A DNA stretch of 64,000 nucleotides from Polyodon spathula (Eukaryota; Chordata; Actinopteri; Acipenseriformes; Polyodontidae), in the NCBI RefSeq assembly GCF_017654505.1, contig NC_054545.1, forward strand, positions 15,532,047 through 15,596,046. The letters run 5' to 3'. Positions 1 through 13,400 of this stretch are shown piece by piece. The position numbers were made by a program, and so were the translations under genes. The notes under the pieces are model-generated. The model worked only from the letters and a program-made list of their open reading frames with translations. It did not search any database and was not told where the DNA came from. The stretch's first letter is position 1. Every line of letters begins with the position of its first letter.

Positions 1-3000
1 ACAACTCAACTTAAATAAATGGATAAATCAGTTTAATACTTTAAGCCACCAGAAAAATGAATGTCAGAAAATTCAGTCAATTTTCACGCTAAACAATTGA
101 AAGTTAGAATCTCCAAAATCTTCAGAGCGCATGTACACTGCTTCATGCTGAGATTAGGAAAATAAGCTGTGGGGTGATTTTCACATTTTATTAAAATGGA
201 TTACGCACGCCTCAACAGTCCGTTTCTCAACAATCTACCTTGAACTGTTCAATAATGCATCAAATGAGCACACAGTGGGGATAGGTGTGCAAAGTTCAGC
301 CTAGATACCCCAGCATGGGCAGATGAAAGGGCTGGGAATGTGGTGCCACTCCACTTCTCACTCAACACATCAGCAATAAGGAGCCGCGCTCTCCTGTGAG
401 TTTTGGTGGCCGAAGCAAGTTTACCTTCATTCTGTGGAAACTAACCAGAACCTCACCCTTTAGTGGCTGTAATTACATTCAATGTCAGATGTATTTTTAA
501 TTTGCCAACAGCTCTGGGTAAAAAGGGCTGATTCTTTAGAAGTTTTTATTAACTGGCTTTCCTACATTGTCAGATTAGGTTGTCCATTTCACCTACACCT
601 CACATTAAGTCGAAAGGAAGTCGACACATGCTGTGAAAAGCTGCTAATTCTATTGGTGGTTCTCTACTTTAAAAAAAAAAAAAAAAAAAGAAGAAAAAAA
701 TGCTGTTTGGCCAAAAGTGTTTTTTTCACTTGTATATGACTGGTAAATTAAGGCAAGCGTTTTTATGTGGCTCTATGGCATCTGCACACAACAACATTAA
801 TTTATATAGAGAAGGATCATTAGTGCACTGTTGTACCCATTAGGATATAATAACCATCACTGAGGACAAAAAACAGATCAGCTTCACGCACTTAGACTAG
901 CAGGCGCATGCATTAAAACATTGGCTGAAGAAATTCACATGATTTGACCTCTCTCTATTGTTTAGTGTTCAGGTTTGTTCTCCTGGTTTCTATGGCCTGA
1001 CACAGCAGATTAATCATGAGAAGCTATTTTTGATTTTACTCGATGTCCAAAGAATTCTCCACATGCGCGGGATACAAAAGCGAACAGATAAAAAGCTGGC
1101 TGTAGCAGTATTTATTGCACTATGACAGCAACCAAAACAGAAATCCATTTGCCAAGATTTCCTTTTCTAATCCGGAAACTGTTGTAAATAACAAAAATAA
1201 CAGCTTTATTTTTTCCTGGAACTAGTTAGGATCAGTTACATTTTCAAGTGGATAAGAATGAAGAGAAAGGGTCTGTACAGGAAGTAAAGAAAATGTAATT
1301 TGCATTTGGCAGGTCCAGTGAGGAATTTCACCAGCAAAGTTGAGCACATGGAATTTGACCATGGCAACAGACTCCCACTTGGAGTAACACCGTGGACTAC
1401 AGGCAGTGCCAGCCACTCACAGCTCTTTAATCTCATGAAGTCCCGGCTTCCAGGCTTGGGCTGTCTGATTTTTCAGGGTGGATTCTTGCCAGTAATCCAT
1501 TCTAATGTAAAGCAGCTTTTGGTTCTTGACGGTCTTTTACAACAATTTTGTTGCAAGCACAAATATTCATTTGGTTTTCATATTGTTGCTCCCGGTCATT
1601 TGGCTACATAAAAACGTTTCCATTTCATTTAATTTGATGCAGTGGAAAGAAATGTACAGTGTAGGTACATAATATTAACATACCTCCCTACCCACAATAT
1701 AACCTACACAATGAGGTGTCAGTACTGTCCTCTAAACTATGTTGAATATCTTCATGTCCTTATTGAGACAGATATCAAAAATCCTTTGATGAGGAGTACC
1801 GTGCTTGGAAGTTTTTACAGTTCAAAGTTTAAAAAGCCTCTAGAATGTAAAAATTGAAAAGAAACAGCTTAAAGCGCTGGAAGAATACTTGGGTAAAGAA
1901 AACACTATAGGGTCAAATATCAAGATTGACCGACGCAGCGATAAACTGCTGGAGGGTAAAGCAGTGCTCTTACGCAGAACAGATTTTACCTGATCCTGAA
2001 TGTATTAACTGGACCAAAATTAATGAAGCACGGCGTAAGCTGCCACATTTAAATGCGCTGCTCTTTTGGAGTAGTCATTTCAGCTTCTCCAAATGAGCTT
2101 CCTCGTATTGTTCGATCTAGGTAGCTTATTTCTGTCTAGTCTGAAAATCTGTGCTACAGGTGGCCCATTTGAAAGGGAAGGCTCCGATTTTCAGAACACC
2201 AGCACTGCCTGTGTGTGAGCGACACCTGGTTCTATGTCAGCCCTCATTTCCTCCAACAAATCCAAAATAACGCTGCTGCTTAGCTTGTATTGAGCTACAA
2301 TTTCCACCTCAAAGAGACCCTGCGGATGCGGACCCTAAATACTCTCCCTTCTTCTCAGCACTCTCCCTCTGTTCCTGGGGTGTTCAGGAAGGTTGGGAGC
2401 CTGTACTCTCCATCATAAGAAATATGTTATGACTGCAAAAACATCACTCTTTTCTGTCAGCTGCTTTATGACTTTTTCTTTGCACCCAAATAAGACCAAT
2501 TTGAAATCGGACTTATTTGTGGACCCTTTTAGAGCTGGCACAGCTGTTCTGCTGCTTGATAAATATCATTTCAATATCACAGACTTCATTTTAAAATAAG
2601 CCCCACCTACAATTTGCCCATGCATATAACTAAGGCTTGACATGACGGTGTAACACGGCCTTAACTTGCCAAAAGTGTCATGATGCATACGGGCAATTTT
2701 GAGGCAGGTGTAAACTCGTGCTATGGCCTTAATGCCGTCACAAAAGCTTGATACATAAGCCCCTATACATTTTTCAACTAGTACCATGTTGCTTATTAAA
2801 TGGGACATACAAGTATTACAAAATATCCTACAAAAGTTAAAAGAAACACATTAAGGCATCATTCATATCACAGCGTTGTATCTCGAAACATATTGCAGAC
2901 TCGTTTAAAATTTTTAGTCACACATCAAGGGTCATAAATCAACTGGGCAATACTTTTCTCAACATTTACCCAGGAACATTCGCTAGGAGAAAAATTGTTT

Positions 3001-3485
3001 TCTAAGCATCGCAGTGCATCAAGATCACATTCCCACCTGCAACAATGCCAGTTTTCTGTTCCCCCAATATGCCAATTATTTCAATCAGAGCACCAGCATT
3101 GTTGCAGGAGGGTGCATGAACTGGATACACTGCGATGTTTAGAAGAAAAAAAAAAATCTTTCTCCTGGCGAACATTCCAGAGTAAAAGTTGAAAAAATGT
3201 AACTCCTTAGTTTATTTACCTATGATGTGTGAATACAGAAATATCAAAACTATCTTAAATAGGTTGAAAAAAAATTTATGCTATACGGACAACAGGGGAT
3301 ACAGCAAAGATAAAGTAACATGTTTCTTGTAAACACTGCAGGGGCTTCTGTGACACTGTAATATATCATTTTAGCTTTATATAAATGAATTCCAACAGAC
3401 ATTTTCACATATGTGCATGAGCAAGATTATGGCATATCTATATTCAGCCATAACCTCAAAAGCTCTCACATAGATAGTCATAAAG

Positions 3486-4434
3486 TTGGATGTCGCAGAA
3501 TTTTCTAATGTTGAATTCAGATAAAACAGAGGTTATGCTAGTGGGATCACAGAACCAACTAAAAGGAAATGTGGGATTACATGAGCTTGATCCTTGCAGT
3601 CTCTCATCAAAACTTAAACTAGAAATTAAGTTTGGGGGTCATCTTTGATCCTGATCTGTCATTTGAGACTCATATTAGGGAAGTTAAAGTATCTTTTTAA
3701 CATTTGAGAAATACAGCCAAACTTAGAGCAATTATTTCCGTATCTGATACCGAGAGACTAATGCATGCCTTTGTTTCAATTAGAATTGATTATTGTAATG
3801 CACTTTTTTCTAGTGTCCCAAAACATGTGGTATCCCACTTGCAGCTTGAATACCGCCACTAGAATTCTAAGTAAAAACAGAAAAATTGAACATGCTACCC
3901 CTGTTTTGGCCTCTTTATGTTGGCTCCCTGTGCAGTATAGAATTGATTTTAAGATTTTGCTGTTAACTTACATGGCCCTGAATGGATTAGCACCTAGTCA
4001 TTTGTAAGAGTTACTGACCCTGTATCTTCCAAACTGCACTCTGAGATCACAGGATGCGGGGCTGCTGGTTATTTCTAGGGTTAACAAAAGCAACACAGGA
4101 GGTAGGGCTTTTTCTTGCAGAGCTCCTAAATTACAGAATGCTCTAACTTTGTTTGTCAGGGAAGCTGGGACCATTACAGTTTTCAAGTTAAGACTAAAAA
4201 CACACTTTTATAAAATGGCTTTTTAATCTTAGTGGGTTTTAATGTAACTTTTAAAATTGCTGGTTTTGTATTATTATGTGTATACTGTTATTTAAATGGT
4301 CTGACTGTGGCAGTTGTATGTGTGACATGCTATACAAATGTGGTTTGTTCTTTTTTTCTGCTATGTACGGTATAGTTCTTTGCGATACTTTTGTATAAAA
4401 AGCGCTATATAAATGCAATAAATAAATACATGTT
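3486..4434 (+). mobile_element. L2-like (CR1/L2 clade) LINE, 3' end fragment
   Basis: In several broken frames the plus strand reads the end of a reverse transcriptase and its tail: WMSQNF-type start with LNSDKTEVMLVGSQ, RIDYCNALFS, then ATPVLASLCWLPVQYRIDF and KILLLTYMALNGLAPSHL. These are standard C-terminal motifs of fish L2-type LINE ORF2. The 3' end has AAGCGCTATATAAATG followed by short AATA repeats, the usual L2 tail. The 5' part, including the endonuclease and the RT catalytic core, is absent, which is typical 5' truncation. Several stops and frame shifts show it is old and inactive. Confidence 0.85.
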
Positions 4435-4560
4435 CAGGATGAACTTAGACAACTGTAATAAATGTTACGATTACATTTACGGTCGAATTAGAATGGAATT
4501 GGAACCTGTAAGCTGTGGCCTTTGTTATGTGCTGCAGGTTGATCTGACCCATGAACTTGT

Positions 4561-4660
4561 AACGAATCTCCTCCTGGCTGACGAGTTAATAATACTGACA
4601 TCGGCAAGACGCATACTCACTATAGAGCTCACTCTTAGATGAAAGGTAAGATGTTCACGT
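4561..4660 (+). repeat. tRNA-like dispersed repeat, copy A
   Basis: Shares an ordered set of blocks with 5028-5136 (AATCTCCT, GAGTTAATAAT, GACATC, CATACTCAC, AGAGCTCACTCTT, AAGATGTT). It is followed by GCAGTTTGCATCCAGCC, which resembles a pol III B box, so a tRNA-derived SINE is possible. The two copies differ by many substitutions and a roughly 7-bp indel. Confidence 0.55.
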
Positions 4661-5027
4661 TTCAACCGTGTGGATTGCAGTTTGCATCCAGCCACTGCCT
4701 AGCCTTAGGGGGAATTATCCTAATCCTTGCACTTTAAACAAGTAATTAAATAGCTGTGCTTTTTGCATTATTATTGCTAAAGCATATTGCGAGAGACGTC
4801 ATTAACTAAAGTCATTCCATATGATATTGCTTGGATGTATAATTGTTGTATTGTTTATTATTGAGTATGGATTACTTAGGTCTCTCTTTGCATTAGTGCT
4901 GCACTGAGATGCACCTGTGCTGGCCCTGTGGCCACAAAGTGAAATAAATAAATAAATAAATATCCTGGGGACCTGGTCTTGGTTATGATCCCAATGTTGA
5001 AGCTCCCTGAACTGGGAGGGGGAATCT

Positions 5028-5136
5028 AATGAATCTCCTTCTCGCAGCTGATGAGTTAATAATGCAGACATCAGCACAGGACACATACTCACCTCTTAAT
5101 TACAGAGCTCACTCTTTAGTTGAATGATAAGATGTT
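5028..5136 (+). repeat. tRNA-like dispersed repeat, copy B
   Basis: Second copy of the 4561-4660 repeat in the same orientation, about 470 bp downstream. Its B-box-like part is more decayed. It sits only about 110 bp from the FH2 exon at 5248. Confidence 0.55.
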
Positions 5137-5247
5137 AGTCTTGGAAGTGTATGGTTTGTGGTTTATTTCTAGCCCTTGTCTTCCCATTCAGTTCAATGAG
5201 CTGTGATGTCAATTAATTTCAATGTGATGGACTGATTGTGAACTCAC

Positions 5248-5335
5248 CTTGCTGAATATCCTTCATGTCTAGGTGCAGACTAGATATCAGGATCCCAACA
5301 GCTTGAGAACGCTTCCCATCCAGAAGCTTAACAAT
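5248..5335 (-). CDS. FMN1: Formin-1, FH2 exon (knob start); last exon found in the window
   Basis: An 88-bp exon with acceptor CTCTTTTAG and donor CAAG|GTGAGT. It encodes [19 protein letters not shown] followed by [10 protein letters not shown], nearly identical to mammalian FMN1 ([19 protein letters not shown]). The run KRSQ...GI.ISSLHL is a hallmark of FH2 domains; the Ile and Lys around it lie at the actin-binding surface in solved formin structures (family knowledge). It enters in phase 0 and leaves one base (phase 1). The following exon, expected to encode residues like those around VDDSVVDLETL, is not found between 1 and 5247, so the last intron visible is longer than 5.2 kb. Confidence 0.95.
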
Positions 5336-5839
5336 CTAAAAGAGAAAGAAAAACAATGACAGCTGTCAGTATAACAGACTGGTAATGATATAAAACATGC
5401 TAGCTTGTGGTAATATAGGATGGCTCAAAGCAGCCTTTTTTTCTGCTAAAAAAAAACAAAAAAACACCCAAAAACCCGCTACACATAACTTGCATTGGAA
5501 TTGGAGTAGTAGATCCTAGTGTTTCAATGGTTGACTATAGTGTTCTTCTGTGCTAAACATGTTTGAAAATGGGGACTCAACTTTTCAACTTTCAGCTTTT
5601 AAATTGCAGAAGCACATTTGCAATTTGTTCAGCCTTGATATATTGGCCACACAGATCAAATTATACACTCTAATCTGTGCAATTCTCAATTGAATGTCAG
5701 TCCTCCAAAGTAGACATAGTGCTGAGTTTCATATATCATGGTTCTCCTCCAAGTAACATTTATGTTGGTTTTAAAGTATAATGCTTTTCTTTGATAATAT
5801 GGCCAATTGCTTTGAATTATATGATCTTGTTTTTAACTT

Positions 5840-6085
5840 TTTTTTTTCCTATTGTGTTTGGCTACTGCCAGTCTATATGGGTATACCATGGTCATTTTTC
5901 AGTCTTGCCCATACTTTTCCCATGATTTGACCTTGCAATTACCTTAATTCACCCTGGTTTGCCATGTTTTTAATATGCTTTACCATACCTCTCTGAGCTT
6001 TACAATGCTTACCTGTGATTTACCATGCTTTCACTATCCTTTATTATAATTTGTTATGCTTTTACTATGGGAAACTTTAATAAGG
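5840..6085 (-). repeat. GTAAAGCATAG-type dispersed repeat
   Basis: Read on the minus strand it begins TTTCCCATAGTAAAAGCATA and continues with repeated short words of the form GGTAAAGCAT or GGTAAATCAC, ending near a CCATGGTATA motif. Six other copies occur in the window; this is one of the fullest. Confidence 0.65.
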
Positions 6086-6668
6086 GAGAGTTCACAGAAT
6101 GTTTCTATAAATTAAAAAAAAAAAAACTCTAATATAATGTCATTTTTAGAATAAACAATCATTACTATCAAGGGGCTCCACAATTATCAAAGCTTTCAAA
6201 ATCTTTCCTCTCCTCTCCATTAAAACAACCTATTTTCCCAGACCCTTTCACTTTCCGTGCACCATAAACTTCATGGAAATATTAAAGTATTTAATATTCT
6301 CTTCGGATAGGTAGGAATTACAGCCCTGAGCAGTCACACAAGGTCACCCTTCTGAGCTCTACACATGCCTTCTGAACTTGTACACTTGGCAGAAGATTAA
6401 CTTCTAACAGGGATAATTACAGGCTCTGGCAGTATGTAATTTGTACAGCTTTCTGTGACCTTCCAATTGACCTTATTCGGGGCAAATTCATACATTGTCA
6501 TAATCCCTATTAGACATGCCTTGTTTGAAGCTAAGCTTTTCCAGACTGAGGAAGTGTTAGCACCGTACCGTTGCTATTAAATAACACACGAACCAAGGAA
6601 TCCCCACCATGTAAAAGATACAAAAACATATATAAAAAAAAAACTAGTGTCTTTGTGTGAGAAAGTAG

Positions 6669-6673
<5 letters not shown>

Positions 6674-6710
<37 letters not shown>
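6674..6710 (+). repeat. Poly-A run (37 bases)
   Basis: Uninterrupted A tract in an intron. It may be the tail of an old retroposon, but no body could be recognised before it. Confidence 0.95.
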
Positions 6711-6712
<2 letters not shown>

Positions 6713-7299
6713 ATAAAATGGAATCTTTCCAACCTGGAAGAATGGGCTACAGTTTTATAACAAACTATAAATTCACAGCATTTTTATTTGTGCATACACA
6801 TGGCCACAATTACTTACGACTGAATTACCCATAAAGCTAGAAAATGTTTTTGGCAAGGTAAAGCCCCACTTTAAAAGTTAACTTTTCTACTTTCTTCATT
6901 AGGTTGCAGTTGTTATTATTACTAGTTCTCTTTTGCTACTGAATCATTTGAAGGGGGAAAAAAAAACCCCTTAGAAGTGAGTATTTAATTACAAAAGGTG
7001 AATGTGCAATGCCACTTTAATGAGCCATTACTCACAATTTGACATTAGGTTAACTATTTTCCCAGTATAAAAATAGGATAGCATTCTAGGTGTTCCAGGA
7101 CATATTCTGAATACGTTCCAATCTGAAAATGCTAATGATAGTATAAACTACTAATGATACAGTTGACAGTATACAACAACATAGTAGAAATCTATACAAA
7201 GCTATGGGATCAAGTCATGAATGCCAGCAATTACAATTTAAATATATGTTCTATCCAAAATTCTTGGATAGATCAAACCTACTGTGTAACCCATATAAA

Positions 7300-7450
7300 C
7301 GTTTCCCAAAGTGTGGTAAAGCATAGTGACAGCATCCTTGTAAAAAAAATGAGGAAAATCATTGTAAACTATGGTAAATGCACAGTATAACCACAGAAAA
7401 AGCATTCCGAAACTGCAAACTTGCTATGAAAATGTACCATGGCTAAGCTT
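7300..7450 (+). repeat. GTAAAGCATAG-type dispersed repeat, partial
   Basis: Plus strand shows TGGTAAAGCATAGTGA, then AAACTATGGTAAATGCACAG and GTATAACCA, the same words and order as at 13755-13955, but shorter and more diverged. Confidence 0.5.
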
Positions 7451-7562
7451 TTATAAGGGAACTGATTTAACCACAAAACCCACATGTGACATGACCAGTA
7501 ACTGTACCGTGGTACATTACAAAACTGACTGAAAAAACATACCAATCCAGACTGATTAAACG

Positions 7563-7644
<82 letters not shown>
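7563..7644 (+). repeat. Compound microsatellite (CTAT)n(AT)n
   Basis: About a dozen CTAT units run directly into about 17 AT units. Confidence 0.95.
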
Positions 7645-7649
<5 letters not shown>

Positions 7650-8600
7650 ATCCTTTACACATTGATATGTTTATAAAGCCATGTCTTTAGGATCTCTTGT
7701 TGCTTTGAGTACATACAGTATAATTAAATATTGGGGGTTATTTATCACATCTGTTTGCCATACTTCTCCCTTGCATCTAGATACGAAAAGCTCAGTTACA
7801 CAGTTATTTTATCAGAATTGCCCACGCCTACTGAGGAGGAAATAGCACATAGTCTTCTATGCAAACTGAATTTACAACACAAACAGTAACCACCGTCCAC
7901 TTGATGTATTTCCTCTGGGAATGCATCAGTGTGTACGACATCTCGAAGAATTATTCAAATGGAAAATGCTGTGACATGAACACCCTTTCTACTTCAAAAA
8001 GCCTGCCCTTCAATATATCACTCTTCATATTAGACCATAAATGAAAACACATGCTTGAATTACTCAAAGCCAGCTAGAAGGTAAAGATAACAGAAAAGTC
8101 ATTATCTTCAATGTCATCCAGTGTCTTTGATATGATAATCGTCAGAGTGAAAAAAAAAATCAAGAGCAACTGAATGGCTTTGATTTAGATTGAACACATG
8201 ATACAAATTACCTGGCAGTCTCCTATTTGCACTGGTATGGGAAAAATAGTGGCAGTGGATGTTTCCGGCAAAAAAGCGCCGACAAGAAAAAAATGCTCAT
8301 TTCCATAACGCTCATACATGCCGTTTCCTCATACGTCCCGCAGGACTGCTAAAGAACACAATTAACATTTCAATTCTTCTTGTTATTTATCAGTGTCTGC
8401 GAAATGGTCTCAGGTAACAGTGAAAGCACAGTCTTCTGCAGCTACCCAGATAGACAGCCAATTTTCCATCTTTATCATTAAACATTTGAAGCAGTACTGG
8501 ATTAAATACTAAGAAAGCTTCTGAGAGTTAGTACAGTATGTGTAAACAGCAGTTCTGCTATTGCTCAAGACGCCACAAAACAGTACATGATTATAAAGAG

Positions 8601-9310
8601 CTGCGGTTCTCAAACTGTGGGTCGCGACCTGCAGTTGCCTTCTAATGGGGTCGCGAATACCTGTGCAATTAAAAATTAATTAATTAAGAAACAGGTATGT
8701 TAATTTATTATTATTACTGGAACTTTGTACTCAATTGTACTGCCAATAGGTCCCTCCCTTACCTGCCTTTGTCTGAATGTGTTGCCTAGCAACCAACTTT
8801 CCATGGCAGCCAATCAGTACAATACACCTTTGTAGTGTTTAGTCCAGCCTCTGTGATTTTAGTTGTGAAGTGAGTTCAGTTACTTTATAACTATTTAAAA
8901 AGTGACTGTGTTCTGAAGAAAAGTGTTGGAAACGGGAGTAATGAAGGGGAATAGCGTGGCACCGCAGCAAGAGGTGCCGACAACAAGGACCCGATCAACA
9001 AACAAAACAAAACAAAAAAACCCTGAGAAGTTTGTTGATGCTTAATGGCTGGCTTTTTCTTGCTTACCCGTCAGATATTTCTGATCACTTTAACATTATT
9101 AACACGTCACTCCAAGGACGACATACATCTGTCTTTTCTATCACTAACCAAATCGAAAGATGGATCAAGAAGCTGTTCTTGAGGTCGCGTAAACCGTGGC
9201 AGCCTGGAAGTATTTTCTATTTATTTATTTATTTTTTTTTACTGTTGGCTGGAAAAAAACAAACAAAAAAAACGACTGTAATGTTAATTAAAAATTTCAA
9301 ATGGCTATAT
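8601..9310 (+). mobile_element. hAT-like DNA transposon remnant
   Basis: The left side has GGTTCTCAAACTGTGGGTCG and CGACC followed by GGGGTCGCGA, the typical terminal sequence of a vertebrate hAT family. From 9032 the plus strand encodes a fragment with LFLAYPSDISDHFNIINTSL and QGRHTSVFSITNQIERWIKK, which resembles the transposase core of hAT proteins related to the domesticated ZBED5/FAM200 group (typically AYLSDIFDHLN and LQG). The N-terminal BED finger, the catalytic residues and the C-terminal dimerisation region are not visible, and no right terminal repeat was identified. It is dead. Confidence 0.65.
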
Positions 9311-10400
9311 ATTAGATCATAGGTTAAAAATAAATACAACATTGCAAAGATACATGGGTGCTACATATCTTTATTTTGCAGTCAGTGAAGAAAGCTACCG
9401 TAGTGAGGTTCTACAGCTCTCGCGTCATTTGAACGGTTCGATTACCCAGTCAAAAGGGGCTAAATCAAGGTTGCCAGATTTCTGCTGGGTTTATAGCCCA
9501 AAGTCACTTCAGAAATATCCCAAAAAATGGCCCAATTATTTGTTTTAACTGAAAGCAAACTTACTATTAACACATAGGCTTATGCATAAAAAAAAACCTT
9601 TGTAAGAAAAGATATCGCGTATACATTTAATAAAAACGACGACCCACGGTACAGCCCACTGTCAACATATTCGTACGGAAGCTCTGAAGGGACAAATCAA
9701 TATTCATACCAGGCCACCAATCGAATTACAGCGTAATCCCATTATTGAAATACTAATGCTGGTAGTCCCAAACAATATTGCAAACATGAAAACAGTTTCA
9801 ATCTTTTAAATTTATACTGCCAATCTAATTACATTATCAACCCCCGACCCCTTCACATTTCCCGCGGCTGAGTTTTTAAAAGTAGCCCAATTCCGCTCCT
9901 TGCAAAGGAGCCGGCTCTTTTTTACAGTGGTATCAGTGGTCGCTATGCTTCAGTGCCATAGTTTTAAATGGGGAGGTGTTTGTACTGCATCATTGTGTTT
10001 ATGCATGTCTTTATTTATGCCAAAAGCAAAAGTCAGCACTCTACATCATCTAGATAAGCCACAGCATGAGAGGAGAGTCCATATACATGCTTAAATTAAT
10101 TAATTAATACATATCCTTGTCTTTTCCCTTTCTACCCACAATATTCTCACTTACACAGATTTTTGTTTAGTTATTACAACTGTCAAGTCTTTTACAGGTA
10201 CCAATTTAGAAACCATGTAAATCAACTTAACCTAAAACGCTTGAAATGAGAACTTCAAATATTAATAAATGGGAAGAGCATGTATTGCGTGAAAAAGTAT
10301 ACTCAAAAGCTAGGTAATGTGTGCCTTGTGCATCTGTGCTCTGCTGTAAATAGTCCTTTCATCTTAAAAAGGAGTAAGTGAAAGACAATGAAGGTATGGT

Positions 10401-10422
10401 AATATATATATATATATATATA
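10401..10422 (+). repeat. AT microsatellite
   Basis: About ten AT units. Confidence 0.9.
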
Positions 10423-13400
10423 AGGGTCATGCTTTATATGACAATAATATTGGTTATTTTTTGTTGTTTCTTATAAATTGTATAGATATCTGATATCATT
10501 GTGTCAAAGATAACCAACGGGGGATAAATCATCCCTGGGTAGCTCAAGGGTTAAAAGAGATAAATACTCACTTTCACAGAACAATAAAAAAAAAAATTCC
10601 ATCATGGCTGCCTTGGTTGTATCATGTGTCATTACATTTGTTTGTAGAAACCTTTTGCAAGGGCCCAGACTGAATGGAGAGCCATCACTCTGCTCAAGTG
10701 ACTGGCAAACTGAGGCTATGTCGACCTGGAGCCCACCAGGATTGATCCAGTGCAGCGGCGTGGGGTACAGAGCGCGAGAGAGAGGGAGACAATTGCCACT
10801 AGCTGCTCCCTGCACATCAATTAAACAGCAGGCAAGGAACTCCAGCCCAGAAGACTGAATCAATGCCAGGCTGCACTTTTCAAGACAATGGTGACAGTCC
10901 TGAGTGGGGAGCAGTGAGCCACACTCCCAGAGAGCTCTTGGTTATTATTCCAATTCACACTGCAAGTAAAGCCAGCACCATTTTTTTTTCCAGTGATTGG
11001 TTTGATTTTTAATAAAAACGTGTGTATCATCTTGCGATTAATGGTGCCAACGGTTGAGGTTTAGGGTTGGAAATAAGACTCATTCCTCCTCTGCGTTATC
11101 AAAAGAATCTAAAGCCTGTGTTACATTCTGTAAAACCTTAATTAAGAACACATATATCCAGCATCTCTAGGGGTGTGATTGTATATGAAAATAATGCAGG
11201 TGCTGTATTTCAAAGCAGTGTGTACATTTCGAATAGATTAGCAGAGCAGCATGTATGCTGCGTTTATATTTCCAAAGCGACTCACCCTATATGCCCCTCC
11301 TTTAAAAACATTGCAGTTTAGCAGTACAGACATGCCCTCATGCTCTTCCTTACTGTTAGAAACACCACAGTTTGGACGGCAGCCCACATTTCTAGCATGA
11401 ATGCTCAGATCAATGCATTAGCAATCTTTAAACTGTCAGACTAACACATGCTACAGTTTAACAGCGCGATACTTATTGTTTTTCAAGAGAATTAATAACA
11501 TTCCTCTGGCTGCACCTCATTCCCCAGTTATGTCTGGATTAGTGGATTATAATGCTAATCAATGCACTGGTCTCAAGATCCATTGACATATCTTTCAGTA
11601 ATGGCAGGGAAATGTCTGTAAACTGGAATTTCGCCAGCTGTGCCCAGTTTTATGTTACTTGCTACAGTATATGATTTTTAAGATGTATAGAGCAAGGTAA
11701 TCACTGCTACCAATAGCTATCGTAGTTAGGGTAGGAAGTCACCGTGGCACTTTAGCTGTAGGTCACCATTGATCTTTACATTTAAATGTATTTTGGGCTC
11801 CCTCCGGTGGTCAAACTGTAACTGCACCCCTGCCTTACTTCAAAAAGGACAGACTGGCAACTGTGGTAATAGTGGGTACAAAGCAAAGTTAAGGGATTAT
11901 TTTATTATTAGTAATTCCAAGATAGCTATTATATGTCAGTGCAGATATTTTGTAGGACTATATGTTTCTATTTCTTTACAGTGACATCATTCCATTGAAT
12001 GATACACTTTAAAACTACATCATAAAAACACTTACTGGGTTATTTTTGAAGCTTTGACATGTATAAACATTCCCCAGATGTCTTGATGTTTATACAAAGT
12101 AACACACACATTACCTCACCTAGCCAGAATATAAATTAATAGCTACAGACCTCAAAATTGTAATTAACAAACATCAAACATTGAAATGCTTGTGCCAATC
12201 AGCTGGTAAAAGTATGTTCTGTCATCAGTATTTTACAATGGTAGTTGTATCCATGCTTTGTCAAGTGACTGCAGTTAAAAAGCCCCTTGTCTCAGGCACC
12301 AGCTCCAAGATTCCCAGACATTTCACACAATATCTTGACACACATCTATGTTTATGCTTAAATGCAATGACAGTGATGACGTTGTCTTGTAAATGTCACA
12401 AAACCCAACACATTACTGATTTAAATGTACATTAACCAGACATCATGCCTTAGTGATCACTCTCTTAAGTTTATCCACTGTGTTGCAATAGTTTCTAGCA
12501 AACACAAAAAATAAATATAAAACTCATAGAATCAAGACTTTCTGTTTTGGTTACTTGCTTCATCAGTGTGAACCCTTGGCTGAAACACTAAAACACTGTG
12601 CCCTGAGTTCTGGCTCCCACAATACCCTGTTGACTCGTTTTGCACCTGCCCGCCAGTGAGCAGAAGTGCCAAGGTTTTGCACTGGACACCTCCGCAGAGA
12701 GAGATAAAGGGCCTTTGTTACACAAACAGCACATTCCCAGCTTGGACTGCAAGCTCACATCGTTAAGTCACTTGGTTTACTGAACACAGTAAAGTATTTT
12801 TCCTGGATGTTACAGTCATCTGCAGCGCTATAGTAGTATTATGCTTCTAGAATGCATGCAGTTGTATTTCGTAGAATTCTGAACTCCAACCTGAATATTA
12901 TTACTGAAGAATGCAGGTTTTTGATCTGGAACACAGAGTCAATTTCAATTCTTTGGCTTGCACCTTGAAAGTACTGTTTCACTATAGTGTTTGTTTACAA
13001 CCAAGAAAGATGTGAAGAGCTCCTGTTGGGAAACAGGTTTCATGTTATAGACGGTTCTGTCGATAGGAACTCTTTGCTGTTGGGTCACGATGCCAGCAAC
13101 CTCATTCATGATATTGAAACAGTGCCGGCTTCTATCTCAAACATAGTGGGGTCTATTTGAATGATCCAAACAGAGGCGTATCTTAAATAACTATTAATCC
13201 AGCTGGTGTCTTCCAACCAGGGGAGATTTATAGATCCACTTATTAACATTATCACATACAATAAAAATACAGTAAATGTGGTCTGGTTTACACATGTTAG
13301 GGTGGCAGTATTAATAGTTAACATCTGCCATGGTTCAGCTCAAATAGACACAGTATGTCAAAGGGAAGTTACAGAAAGAAGGGAGTATAACGTGCAACTA

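Larger units (their letters stand above)
1..5247 (-). other. FMN1: FMN1 intron after the 5248 exon (3' end outside window)
   Basis: No formin exon was recognised here on either strand. It holds an L2-like LINE 3' end (3486-4434) and a pair of tRNA-like repeats (4561-4660 and 5028-5136). The first 3.4 kb is unremarkable AT-rich sequence with short A runs and no open frame resembling a protein I know. Confidence 0.7.

Noticed and set aside
10504..10863. 119-codon minus-strand frame in a GC-richer patch
   Set aside because: An overlapping frame of similar quality exists on the other strand and no protein similarity is recognised; no splice signals fit the FMN1 phases.
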